NCBI GenBank assembly: GCA_964486055.1
Contig: CAZALE010000004.1
Location: 1 to 64,000, forward strand
Reading direction: 5' to 3'
DNA from: J014 sp964486055
GTDB taxonomy: Bacteria; Acidobacteriota; Blastocatellia; Pyrinomonadales; Pyrinomonadaceae
DNA: 64,000 bases
Both the position numbers and the translations under genes were made by a program. The notes beneath the pieces were generated by a model that worked only from the letters and a program-made list of their open reading frames with translations, searched no databases and had not been told where the DNA came from. Of the stretch, positions 9,788-19,700 are shown in pieces (the stretch's first letter is position 1; every line of letters begins with the position of its first letter).

Positions 9788-11724
9788 TTTTTCTCTCCTG
9801 CTAGATTTTTAAGAGCCTCTAAATTTTGTTTAGCACTTTCTAAATTCGGATTAATCTGAATGGCCTTCTCTAGTTGCTGTTTTGCTTCTTCAATTTTACC
9901 TTTAGAAGCTAAAATCAATCCACGGATATTGTAAGCTTCTGCATAGGTTGGCGATTTTTCAATAATAAATGAGATTTGTTTATCCGCTTCGTCGAGTTGA
10001 CCGCTTGCAAAAAGCATAATCGCATAATTTAGTCGTATTTCAATATTGTCGGGAAAAGAGCCTACCAGTCTTCCGTATAATCTGACCGCTTTTTCATTTT
10101 CTTTATTCTTGAAATAAGCTAAGCCGACGTCACTATAAGCTCTTAAGAGGATATGAAAATCAATCTTATTTTGATCTTGTTTCATCAGCTCGACGAATTT
10201 CGTTAATTTTTCTTCTGCTTCATCGCTCCTACCGAGAATAAAAAGTGCATTTGCTAGATTCAAGTAATTGACAGCATCACGTGGATTTAGCTCGAGAGCC
10301 ATGCTTAAATAGTTCAGAGCTTCCTCTGGACGATTTTGTTTCACATTTATTAAACCAAGTAAGCTATATGTTTTATCAAAATAACGATTCCATACTATGG
10401 ATTTGAGGCAGTATTGAGTGGCCTCTTCCAATTCGTTTTTGAAGAAAAGCGTATGACATAGATTGTGCGCTATTAAAAAACTCTCTCCAACTACAGTGAT
10501 AGAGTGGCGATAAAGCGCTTCACTATCTCTCCAATATGAAACCTGACGAAAACAAAGAACACTCAATACAAGACACGCAACAAACCCAGCTGCTACAACG
10601 ATTTTTTGTAAATGAAATTTTTCAGCCAATTCACCAAGTCCGCAAACAAGCATGATGAATAAACCAAAATACGGGATATACGTGTAACGATCTGCCATCG
10701 ACTGTGCGCCGACTTGAATCAAGCCTATGACTGGCACAAGCGTTCCTAAGAACCAAAGCCAGCCAACTATTAGATACTTTCGGTTCCTCGCCTGCCATAA
10801 ACAAAAGGAACTTACAGTAATCAGAAACAGAAGCGCTCCAATAACCTTCCATGGGCTTATGACATTATCGTATCCATACTGCAAGCCTAGATTGACAGGG
10901 TAAAACATCATGAAGACGTATTTTACATAGGCTATAACGGCATTAAAGATACGTGTAGTTAACGGCAGCGCCTCGAACGCTTGAACTGCACCGGCAGAGC
11001 TCTGAGCTAGAAATGTGATGTAGCTTGAAATTCCAGTTAGAACGAAAAGAGGAAGCTTCTCAATCACTAATTTGGGCAAATCCTGGAGCGTTCTCAATCT
11101 TTCCAGGGGCCAGTAATCGCACAGTAAAAGGACAAACGGTAATGTGACCAGCATCGGCTTAGCCATCAATCCTAAGGCAAATAATAGAACGACTAATGCA
11201 TAGTGCGCATAAACTCTAGTTTTGGCTTGGGAGTAATTGAGGTATGCTAGCATCGTGAGAAGCCAAAACATCGTTGAAAGCACGTCTTTTCTCTCTGAGA
11301 TCCAAGCCACGGACTCAACATGAGTAGGATGTATTGCGAAAAGCAAGGAAACAAAAAAGGCTTTCCAATAATCACCCAATAGCCTCCGGAATAGCATGAA
11401 AGCAAGAAAGGAATTAAGCAAATGAAATATTACGTTCGTGGCATGATGTGCTCCGGCGTTACTTCCAAAGAGTGAAACATCTAGTTGGTGTGAAATCCAA
11501 GTAAGCGGATGCCAATTCGCTGCATGGAAAGCTGTAAAAGCCCAGTAGATTGCCTCGAGCGTCAAGCCACTCAGAACTTTAGGGTTCTCATAAACATAAA
11601 GATTGTCATCCGTATTTATGAATTCAAAACTTACTACTTGTCCGTATATTGTTAGACAAAAGCAAGCAATCGTTAGGAAAGCGAAAATTTCTGCATTTTC
11701 CTTCAAAAAATCTTTATTCAACAT
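9784..11724 (-). CDS. TMTC-like GT-C membrane protein with C-terminal TPRs
   Basis: A 646-residue integral membrane protein. About residues 1-410 contain roughly ten hydrophobic segments with luminal loops, including an acidic pair near the first loop (FINTDDNLYVYENPKVL) and the signature HPTHVESVAWISERKDVLST. This resembles the membrane part of eukaryotic TMTC O-mannosyltransferases and their bacterial DUF1736/TPR relatives. Residues about 440-640 are tetratricopeptide repeats (for example NPRDAVNYLNLANALFILGR). It sits directly downstream of a GT2 glycosyltransferase of the dolichyl/polyprenyl-phosphate-sugar synthase type with a 7-base overlap, which fits a lipid-linked sugar donor being made for a GT-C enzyme. 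Protein O-glycosylation is inference. Its 3' end overlaps the amidase gene by 4 bases. Confidence 0.82.
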   Translation of the reverse strand: MLNKDFLKENAEIFAFLTIACFCLTIYGQVVSFEFINTDDNLYVYENPKVLSGLTLEAIYWAFTAFHAANWHPLTWISHQLDVSLFGSNAGAHHATNVIFHLLNSFLAFMLFRRLLGDYWKAFFVSLLFAIHPTHVESVAWISERKDVLSTMFWLLTMLAYLNYSQAKTRVYAHYALVVLLFALGLMAKPMLVTLPFVLLLCDYWPLERLRTLQDLPKLVIEKLPLFVLTGISSYITFLAQSSAGAVQAFEALPLTTRIFNAVIAYVKYVFMMFYPVNLGLQYGYDNVISPWKVIGALLFLITVSSFCLWQARNRKYLIVGWLWFLGTLVPVIGLIQVGAQSMADRYTYIPYFGLFIMLVCGLGELAEKFHLQKIVVAAGFVACLVLSVLCFRQVSYWRDSEALYRHSITVVGESFLIAHNLCHTLFFKNELEEATQYCLKSIVWNRYFDKTYSLLGLINVKQNRPEEALNYLSMALELNPRDAVNYLNLANALFILGRSDEAEEKLTKFVELMKQDQNKIDFHILLRAYSDVGLAYFKNKENEKAVRLYGRLVGSFPDNIEIRLNYAIMLFASGQLDEADKQISFIIEKSPTYAEAYNIRGLILASKGKIEEAKQQLEKAIQINPNLESAKQNLEALKNLAGEKK

Positions 11725-12536
11725 CGTTTCGACTCTTTAACTTCGACGTTATCGCTACTTATTTCCTTGTAATACGTTGGCAATAAGCGCTGACCACGAC
11801 GCCTGAAGATCCTGAACTTAAATATTTGCATCCTCTGCAATCTAAACTTTATTGAAGTCAGGACTACTCCCAAACCGTACTTAATACTTCGACGGAAGTT
11901 GATCGACGAGGCTTCAGCGAAGTAACGAGTAGGACAACTCAACTCGCCAACTCTATATCCGAAAAATATAGCCTGACAAATCATTTCATTATCAAACAAG
12001 AAATCGTCAGAATTCTCTTCAAGTGGTAAAGTTTCAATCACATCACGACGAAAAGCTCTAAAACCGGTGTGGTATTCAGAAAGCTTATGCCCTACAAGAA
12101 TGTTCTGAAATAGTGTAAGAACACGATTCGCAACATATTTGTATAGTGGCATTCCACCTTTTAAGGCCGTACCTCCTAGAATCCTGGATCCCAAGACTAC
12201 ATCATACTCTCCATATGCAATCATCCCGGCCATTGGTGCAATCAATTTAGGTGAATATTGATAGTCTGGATGAATCATTACAATGATATCAGCACCACGC
12301 TTTAACGCCTCACGATAGCATGTTTTTTGGTTCCTACCATAACCGAAATTCTGCTCATGCTCAAAGGTTGTCAAGTTCAACTCTCTTGCCAGTTTGACTG
12401 TTTTATCCGAGCTTTTGTCATCGACAAGCAAAATTTCATCAACTATATCGCGTGGGATTTCAGCTACGGTCCGCTCCAGCGTCTTCTCAGCGTTATAGGC
12501 AGGCATTACAACGATTATTTTTTGCCCATTGAGCAT
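11718..12536 (-). CDS. Family 2 glycosyltransferase, polyprenyl-phosphate-sugar synthase type
   Basis: About 272 residues with a GT-A fold: nucleotide-binding strand IIVVMPAYNAEKTL, then ILLVDDKSSDKT, and the catalytic-site segment IVMIHPDYQYSP in place of a plain DxD. These are features of DPM1-like polyprenyl-phosphate mannose/glucose synthases. No membrane segments are seen at the C-terminus, which ends in a basic region. I chose the ATG at 12536 (MLNGQKIIVVMP); a GTG at 12560 would add eight residues, and neither has a clear ribosome binding site. It overlaps the TMTC-like gene by 7 bases. The proposed job is loading a sugar on undecaprenyl phosphate for that membrane transferase. Confidence 0.85.
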   Translation of the reverse strand: MLNGQKIIVVMPAYNAEKTLERTVAEIPRDIVDEILLVDDKSSDKTVKLARELNLTTFEHEQNFGYGRNQKTCYREALKRGADIIVMIHPDYQYSPKLIAPMAGMIAYGEYDVVLGSRILGGTALKGGMPLYKYVANRVLTLFQNILVGHKLSEYHTGFRAFRRDVIETLPLEENSDDFLFDNEMICQAIFFGYRVGELSCPTRYFAEASSINFRRSIKYGLGVVLTSIKFRLQRMQIFKFRIFRRRGQRLLPTYYKEISSDNVEVKESKRC

Positions 12537-12595
12537 AAAGGCACTTAAGTTAGTAGCCACCCGTCGTAAAATACCGGCTTACAATTCTTCAGGTC

Positions 12596-13906
12596 TTATT
12601 TTTTAAATTTCTTCAGGCTACCCTCACCGCTGATTTTACGTTCGTTTATTCTTGCTATTCTCTCAGCTTGTTCAAAAACTCTCAGAAAGTTTTCACCAAG
12701 CACTTTTCTAATTTCTTTTTCGGTATAACCTCTGCGTAGCATTTCATAGGTGACCAAAACTAAATCCTCAGCTCCATTCATACCCGCAGGCAGTAGCGGT
12801 ACGCCATCGAAATCCGAACCGAGACCTACGTAGTCTATCCCGATCACTTTTTTGATATGGTCAATATGATCTACTATTCGCTTGTAAGAAGGAATCGGAA
12901 TTGGATTTTCTGCTAAGAGCCTACGTTCGGCTTCCTGCAACTCCGTCGGATTATCCTTATATTTCTGTCTTAAAGCCTCTAATTGCGGCTTTAATCTTTC
13001 GCTCCTTTCTCTGTCAGCTTTCGTATATTCATCATCGAGGAATGCCGGATAAAAGTTGATCATCACGATACCTCCATTTTTTGCTATGCGGCGTAGCACA
13101 TCATCCGGCACATTTCTTGTGTGATTTGCGACGCCACGAGCAGAGGAATGTGACGCTATGACCGGAGCCGTAGCGATATCCAAGACATCATTCATTACTT
13201 TGTCCGAAACGTGGGAAATATCGACCAACATCCCCAGTCTGTTCATTTCCCTGACAACCTCTTTTCCGAAATCTGAAAGACCATTATTCCTTGGCTCGTC
13301 GCGATGCGCATCGGCCCAGTCATGAGTCACGTTATGGGTCAATGTCATGTATCTTACGCCGAGCCTATAGAACATCCTCAAGGCTGAGAGTGAATTTTCT
13401 ATGGCATATCCACCTTCGATACCCATTAAAGCACAAATTTTTCCCTGGCGCTTAGCTCTTCTGATATCTTCAGCTGTGAAACACATCGTCAAAACATTTG
13501 GGTGTTTTTCAGCCTCACGATAAACGGCATCTATAAGCTCCATCGCTCGGCGCATTGCTCCGCCGGTTTTGTAATAACTTCCTGAAACGTATATGGAGAA
13601 AAATTCTCCTGTGATACCTGAAAGTTTCAGACGATTTAAATCCGTGTGAAAGGGAGTGCCATCTTGATGAAACTTTCCGCGTGTGTCGGTGCTGAGATCT
13701 AAGTCTTCATCCGCCATAGGAGTTGTTATGTCATTGTGCCCATCGACTATAATGGCACTCCTGTGAATTTTCAGCGCCCGACTCCATAGCTTTGGATCAG
13801 CATCCGCTGGCATTGTCTGAGCAAATCCTTGAAATGATAGAAAAAGCAATAAAAATACCCTCACCAGGAAACGCTTGTTTCCTTCTTTTATTTTTCCAGC
13901 TCGCAT
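12596..13906 (-). CDS. Secreted membrane-dipeptidase family (M19) peptidase
   Basis: A zinc dipeptidase of about 436 residues. An N-terminal signal peptide (FLVRVFLLLFLSFQGFAQ) directs it to the periplasm. Metal-site motifs of the M19 renal dipeptidase family are in order: IVDGHNDI, GIEGGYAI, DISHVSD, ASHSSARG and GLGSDFDG. The ATG at 13906 directly follows GGGGGTGAA, a good ribosome binding site; the longer TTG start at 13918 would put that site inside the gene. It lies 59 bases upstream of the GT2 gene and 91 bases downstream of the acyl-CoA dehydrogenase, probably in one transcript. It likely releases amino acids from dipeptides; other M19 members hydrolyse beta-lactams or lactones. Confidence 0.92.
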   Translation of the reverse strand: MRAGKIKEGNKRFLVRVFLLLFLSFQGFAQTMPADADPKLWSRALKIHRSAIIVDGHNDITTPMADEDLDLSTDTRGKFHQDGTPFHTDLNRLKLSGITGEFFSIYVSGSYYKTGGAMRRAMELIDAVYREAEKHPNVLTMCFTAEDIRRAKRQGKICALMGIEGGYAIENSLSALRMFYRLGVRYMTLTHNVTHDWADAHRDEPRNNGLSDFGKEVVREMNRLGMLVDISHVSDKVMNDVLDIATAPVIASHSSARGVANHTRNVPDDVLRRIAKNGGIVMINFYPAFLDDEYTKADRERSERLKPQLEALRQKYKDNPTELQEAERRLLAENPIPIPSYKRIVDHIDHIKKVIGIDYVGLGSDFDGVPLLPAGMNGAEDLVLVTYEMLRRGYTEKEIRKVLGENFLRVFEQAERIARINERKISGEGSLKKFKK

Positions 13907-13997
13907 TTCACCCCCCAAATTAACCTGTATTTATCTTCGCGTGAAATCTACGTTTTAGCTAATTGCTTTCATTGATTTGCGTTTCGTAATATTTTAT

Positions 13998-15179
13998 CTA
14001 CTTACCACCAATTATCAATTTTGCTATGGTTTGCAACTGCATATTGCTAGTTCCCTCATAAATTGCCCCAATTTTTGAATCTCGCCAGTATTTTTCTACG
14101 GGATAATCTTTCGTATAGCCGTAACCTCCAAAAAGCTCTATTGCCATTGAGGAAACCTTCTCTGCAACTCGAGACGCATAAAGTTTCGCCATTGCTGCTT
14201 CTTTTACAAATGGCCTACCAGCATCTTTCAATCTAGCAGCATTGTATACCAACAATCTTGCAGCTTCGATTTGAAGGGCCATCTCTGCTAATTGGAATTG
14301 AACAGCCTGAAACTTGTTTATCGTTTGCCCAAACTGCTCTCTTTCTGCAGTATATTTGAGTGCAGCTTCGTAAGCTCCCTGAGCAATTCCTATCATTTGA
14401 GCGCCTATACCTATTCTTCCCTCATTTAAGGTTTCGATGGAAACCTTATATCCCTTACCTACTTCACCTAGTACATTTTCTTTAGGAACTTTGCATCCAT
14501 CCAATATTAATTCGGTCGTAGAGCTAGCGCGAATACCGAGCTTATCTTCTTTTTTGCCAACAGAAAAGCCTTCGAAACTTTTTTCAACTATGAAAGCAGT
14601 AATGCCTCTATAACCCAACTCTGGATTAATGTTGGCAAAGAGTATAAAGATTTCTGCTTCATTGCCATTAGTTATCCAAAGTTTACGTCCGGTTAATTCA
14701 TAGTGATCACCTTTATCTATAGCTTTAGTTTTGAGTGCGAAAGCGTCAGAGCCGCTACTTGCCTCGGATAAGGCATATGCTCCAACTTTTTCCTTTACCA
14801 TCTGAGGTAGATATTTCCTCTTTTGTTGTTCATTTCCCCAGCGAAGCAGTGCGTTTAAGACCAGTGTGTTGTGTACGTCAACAAAAACACTTGCCGAAGC
14901 ATCAACGCGTGCCAATTCCTCAATCGCTAAAATCGCATTGAAAAACGTGGAACCAGCTCCGCCGTATTCCTCGGGAACCTCTATTGACATCAGTCCGAGC
15001 TCGAAACATTGCTTAATGAATTCTGGATCTAACTTTCCCTCGTGTTCCATTTTTTCAACACGTGGCCTGACTTCACCCTCTGCAAACTCTCTTACTGAAG
15101 CCTTAAACAGCGATTCTTCTTCACTTAACATCGTCAATGCTGGATGAATACTATCTTTTTCTAATGCTTTTGCTTCCAT
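13998..15179 (-). CDS. Acyl-CoA dehydrogenase
   Basis: A 393-residue FAD-dependent acyl-CoA dehydrogenase, full length for the family. It shows both family signatures: YALSEASSGSDAFALKT in the middle beta domain, and the C-terminal helical domain with EREQFGQTINKFQAVQFQLA and ELFGGYGYTKDYPVEKYWRD. The catalytic base is expected at Glu375 in IYEGTSNMQ, the short/medium-chain position. It oxidises acyl-CoA to trans-2-enoyl-CoA and passes electrons to ETF. AGAGAGGAA lies just before the ATG. It is the first gene of a minus-strand run and divergent from the membrane protein at 15236 with a 56-base gap. Short-chain/branched-chain specificity is likely but not provable here. Confidence 0.93.
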   Translation of the reverse strand: MEAKALEKDSIHPALTMLSEEESLFKASVREFAEGEVRPRVEKMEHEGKLDPEFIKQCFELGLMSIEVPEEYGGAGSTFFNAILAIEELARVDASASVFVDVHNTLVLNALLRWGNEQQKRKYLPQMVKEKVGAYALSEASSGSDAFALKTKAIDKGDHYELTGRKLWITNGNEAEIFILFANINPELGYRGITAFIVEKSFEGFSVGKKEDKLGIRASSTTELILDGCKVPKENVLGEVGKGYKVSIETLNEGRIGIGAQMIGIAQGAYEAALKYTAEREQFGQTINKFQAVQFQLAEMALQIEAARLLVYNAARLKDAGRPFVKEAAMAKLYASRVAEKVSSMAIELFGGYGYTKDYPVEKYWRDSKIGAIYEGTSNMQLQTIAKLIIGGK

Positions 15180-15216
15180 ATATTCCTCTCTTTGTCTGCT
15201 TGTAAATTAGTCCTGT

Positions 15217-15235
15217 TAAAATCATCATAAAAGTA
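15217..15235 (+). promoter_or_regulatory. Putative -10 box with very short leader
   Basis: TAAAAT at 15217-15222 ends 13 bases before the ATG at 15236, predicting a leader of only about six or seven bases and no ribosome binding site. The -35 match (TTGTCT, 19 bases upstream) is poor. Confidence 0.35.
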
Positions 15236-16315
15236 ATGGACTCAAAGTTCAAAGACAAAGTGGAATCAAACCCACAAAGTAAACATAAAATATTACGTAT
15301 TTCCGGATTTCTTCTAACCCTTTTCGGCTTCTCTCTATTTATTTACTTTGTCTGGTCGGTAGGCGTGCATGAGATAGTCGAAGGCATCAGCAAGATAGGA
15401 ATTGAAGGTTTCATTTTTATTTTATTAATCTATTTTCTTCGCATTTTAACGCGCGCTTTTTGTTGGAAGCTATGTGTCTTTGAGCCTTATAAGTTAAATT
15501 TACGTGATACTGTACCAGCCGTAATCATAGGTGAAGCGATGAGCAGCATGATACCTTTAGGTATTCTAGTCAGTGGAACCTCAAAGGCACTTGCAGTAAG
15601 ACATCGTGTGCCGTTGATAATTGGATTGTCTAGCGTTGCAACTGAAAACCTATTCTACTCATTTGTTACTAGCCTATTTCTAGCTTGCGGTGCGATGATC
15701 TTTCTGAAAAGCTTTGATTTAAGTGAGAACTTTACTGTCACACTCGACGCATTAATCCTTCTAATCGTTATTGTAATGATCTTGCTTGTCTTAATGGTTA
15801 TAAGACAGTGGAGATTTCTAAGTGGTCTCTGCGAATGGCTCTACAGAAAAAACATCTTACGACGGTATATGGAAAACGGTAGATTGCATGCGAGATTATT
15901 TGAAAATTTAATATATGGATATTACAGACAGTACCCACGCTTCTTCATTCCCATATTACTATTACAAGCTCTCTTTCACCTGCTGGGCGTACTAGAGGTT
16001 TTATTTATTTTATCTAAGCTTGGTCAGGGAGTATCTTTTTATACAGCTTTTCTATTGGAATCTGTCAGCCGGTTAATTACAGTCATATTCAAGCTAGTAC
16101 CATTTCTGATAGGCATTGACGAAGCCGGAGCTCAATTTGTAACCGAGGCCCTGTCTTTAGGTGCAAGTTTAGGCGTTACTGTGGCTATTATTCGCAAAGG
16201 AAGAATACTCTTCTGGGCAATGATAGGCGTCATACTCATAGCGAAACGAGGATTAACGTTAAAGGAAATAATAGCTCAGTCAGAAAAGTTACAAACTATA
16301 ACTGGCAAAGGCTAA
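15236..16315 (+). CDS. Flippase-like / LPG-synthase-TM family membrane protein
   Basis: A 359-residue polytopic membrane protein with about eight hydrophobic segments, of the UPF0104 / lysylphosphatidylglycerol-synthase transmembrane-region family (AglD-like). The landmarks are GEAMSSMIPLGILVSGTSKALAV and, near the C-terminus, IGIDEAGAQFVTEALSLGA. It has no cytoplasmic acyltransferase domain, so it is the membrane part alone. Relatives translocate lipid-linked molecules or glycolipids, and a link to the glycosyltransferase genes across the divergent promoter is possible but unproven. No Shine-Dalgarno sequence is present. The downstream 445 bases are empty apart from a shared terminator. Confidence 0.72.
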   Translation: MDSKFKDKVESNPQSKHKILRISGFLLTLFGFSLFIYFVWSVGVHEIVEGISKIGIEGFIFILLIYFLRILTRAFCWKLCVFEPYKLNLRDTVPAVIIGEAMSSMIPLGILVSGTSKALAVRHRVPLIIGLSSVATENLFYSFVTSLFLACGAMIFLKSFDLSENFTVTLDALILLIVIVMILLVLMVIRQWRFLSGLCEWLYRKNILRRYMENGRLHARLFENLIYGYYRQYPRFFIPILLLQALFHLLGVLEVLFILSKLGQGVSFYTAFLLESVSRLITVIFKLVPFLIGIDEAGAQFVTEALSLGASLGVTVAIIRKGRILFWAMIGVILIAKRGLTLKEIIAQSEKLQTITGKG

Positions 16316-16760
16316 GAACGTCGAACACCTGTCAAGAAATCACCGCGAATTCCCTCGTCAATATCAACAAAATTTAATCAAAGTGCCTACTCGTCTGAAC
16401 CTGGCTAAAATCTAGTTACTGTATGTTTTGTGAGAAGCAGAGACGCTTTTTCAAATCGGATCATTTTCTTCGGAATTGTAGTTTTCAAATCCGTAACCGT
16501 ACACATAATTGCTAATTTATAGTTTGCTACTTTCCGTGACTTACTGAGAGATTGAAAACTTCAATAACTAATTGCCGTGACTGACTAACAAAAATCTGCA
16601 AAAACCGATTCTATCAACTCCTGAAAGCTGTAAAACAAAATGCTATTTTTGTAATTTTGTTTTTCGGGGGTGTATAAGAGTTTGCGTTATTCGAATGAAT
16701 CAAGTTTTGGAATTAAAAAGGGACGGCCGAAGCCGTCCCTTTTTTCATGTTCAATTGGCT
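16316..16760. other. Intergenic region between convergent genes
   Basis: About 400 bases without a supportable gene, then the bidirectional terminator at 16715-16744. The octamer CCGTGACT occurs twice (16534 and 16575). No RNA gene or mobile element is recognised. Confidence 0.6.
16715..16744 (-). terminator. Strong bidirectional Rho-independent terminator
   Basis: A perfect 13-bp stem, AAAAAGGGACGGC pairing with GCCGTCCCTTTTT, with a CGAA tetraloop. It lies 17 bases after the stop codon of the TonB-dependent receptor and can act in both directions because A and T tracts flank the GC-rich stem. Confidence 0.9.
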
Positions 16761-19700
16761 TTAGAACACGACTCTGGCGCCTAAAACTATTCGGCGATTT
16801 CCACCATTAGTGCCCCATTGATCTAAGAAATTCGGAGCTGAAATTCGTCCTTCTGGGATACCGAAGTTACGATTATTAAAGACATTGAACATATCAGCCC
16901 GAATTTGGAACCTAACTCTTTCACCGATTTGAGTGTTTTTGATTATTCCGAAGAGGACCTCTTGAATGCTATCAGCTCTGAGTATGTTTCGACCAGCGTT
17001 CCCAACACGTTGTCCTGGGAAGAGAGTTGTAAATAGGGTTCTACCCCCAGAGCGCAATATATCTGGGATACTCATCTGGGAAAGATTCAACGTCGTGTTT
17101 ACGTTCGGGCGAATCGAATTTCCGACCAAGCTATCAATACCGCTGACAGTGCCAGCAGGATCAGTGCCGAGTAGTACGGTAAATGGAGCACCACTTTGAA
17201 ATGTGAAGAATGAATTTATCTGCCATCCGCCGAGCAGTTTGCCGACTAAGTCCTTCTGTTGCTTGAAGAATGGAAATTCATAAACGAAGTTACCAGTGAA
17301 ACGATGTGGCCTATCGTAGCTTGAACGTGCTCTATCAGCTCTCCAATTAAACGGATCTTGAGGAATTGCCACCTCAGCACCTGATGGATTGAATATTTCT
17401 GATGCCGTATCAATAAAGGTGCTGTATGTGTAATGAAATCCAGCGCTAAAGCCTCGGCTTAATCGCTTATCTAAGCTTACCTGTAAAGCGTCGTAAGTCG
17501 AGCTCGCTGAGTTAGTACGCAATCGGATCACACCTCTGGTAGGATCAACTCTAGGAGCTAAAACGGGCGGCGAGGTTAATGTATTGCAGGTGCCTGACCC
17601 TGAAGTAGCAGTTGGGCTATATGGACACGGCATTCGAGGATTGCCGTCCACAGTTTGGAACAGCTTTAGTCCTCTAGTTCTTATGTATCCGACTCTCAGA
17701 ATCAGATTCTTGGAGAGCTCCCTCTGAACTTCGAGAGAAACTTGATCAGTGTATGGAGCTTGGAAGTCTTCAGATACTACAGTTCTCGTCAGTAGATTTG
17801 GATTAGTCACATTTGGCGTGGTAGTAGCACGAAGAGTTTGAAACGCATTCACTAAAGGTAAGTTCTGTGCTGCGACGAATGGGAACGAACTGAAGATGTT
17901 CAAGTTTATATTTATGAAATTAGCATCAAAGGCTCTAGCGTAACCACCTTTGATAACTAACTTATCTCCTCCAGTCAACAATCCGATCAAACCTTTATCG
18001 CTAGTTCTTGGATTCCAGTTAAATCCAATTCTAGGAGCAAAATTGTCTTTGTCAGTCTTTGGTGAGGGATTTAAGCGAAATGCCGGATCATTGCCATTAG
18101 CGGCTAAAATTCTCTGATTCAGATCTTTCAGGTAGCTGAAGGAATCTCCTGGGTATTCATATCTTAATCCTAGCGTTAATGTGAAGTTAGGCGTTATCCT
18201 CCATTCATCCTGAGCAAAGGCATAAAATTCATACCAACGATAAAACCCTATGCTATCTCCGCCTCTCAGAGGCAAGTTGATGGTAGACGTTTGTGCCACG
18301 TCATTTATGAAATTCTGTAAAGTAGTATACACCAATCTTCCTCTGATGGTGGGGAAGAAAAAGCTTTTTACATCAAGTCTACGCAAATCAACACCAAACT
18401 TCATCACGTGTTTTCCAGTGATGTAAGAGAGATTATTCGTGATCTGATACGTATCGTTTATCCTAAATTGAGGCAGATTGACTGCTAGTCCTATGGCTGT
18501 TCTGTTTGCAGCAGCATTGAAACCAGTCATTCCTAAATCTGCAATTTCAATTGATGGAATAGTTTCTGAGCGAGGATCTTCCGCGCTGGTGTTAGAGTCA
18601 TATCTAGTCCATGCTAACCGAAATTCGTTAGTTATGCGGCTTGATAAGACGCTATTCCACACTATCGTTGCTGCTTGGGTTTTAGTCCTATTTTTAGTGG
18701 TAAGACCTGGAGGAGTAACCTGTCCAGTGCCAGAGGTTTTTTGCCAATCAAAACGATACCTGCCATAGATTAAATTCTTATCGTTGTAGCGATGATCAAT
18801 CCTTACTGAGCCCTGATGATCCTTAAAATTGAATAAGGATGAACCAGTCAAATCTCCAAGCGGTATCGTAAAGCTTTGAGAGCCCACAGTGACAGTTCTA
18901 GATTGCCCATTTGGTGTCCCTGCTGGAACAAAATCTAAAAGTGCTTGAACCCATGGCCTACGCACTCCATCCACTGCACCATTAGCTATTTGTTGCAAAA
19001 TCGCTCTACCTGCATCCGTAGGAGCACCACGCAGCGTAAATCCTGAACCCAATGCTTGGTCCTTCCACTGCTGCAAATCGACAAAGAAAAATGTCTTATC
19101 TCGTCCAATCCAAAGATAGGGTTTGTTTCCATCCCCAAACCAAGGAGCGATCAGCGGCCCACCTAATGTAAAGCCCAACTGACGCTCTTTTCGATATGGG
19201 GCTATCTTTCGATCCTCTGTAGTTGCATTAGGATTGCAAAAACCTGCTCTTTTATCCAAGTTGCTGCAGGCATTTAGATGTTCGTTATTGAAAAAGAAGA
19301 AAGCAGTTCCTCGAAATTCATTAGTTCCTGATTTGCCAACGAAATTAACAACAGAACCCGAATTGCGACCATATTCTGCCAAGAATTGGTTAGTTATGAT
19401 TCTAACCTCTTGAATAGCATCGGGATTATTCAATGAGATTTGGCCGCCAGCTACCGATGGATCGTTTATGTCTTGTCCATCTAGCATGAAATTATTCGAG
19501 CGTACACGCCCACCATTCGAAGAAAAGCTTATCCCATTTGCAAAGCCAAGCTGCCCACTTCCTAATTGACTCACGCCAGCTACAGATAACAAAACACTGT
19601 AAACACTTCTATTGGGAGCAATTGGCAGCTCTGATAATCTTCTTTCATCAAACCGAGTGCTTACCTCTGGTGTGCTCGTGTTAAGCAAGGATGCATTTTC

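Noticed and set aside
16534..16582. Repeat array built on CCGTGACT
   Set aside because: Only two copies here and one more near 38150; not regular in spacing and not CRISPR-like.
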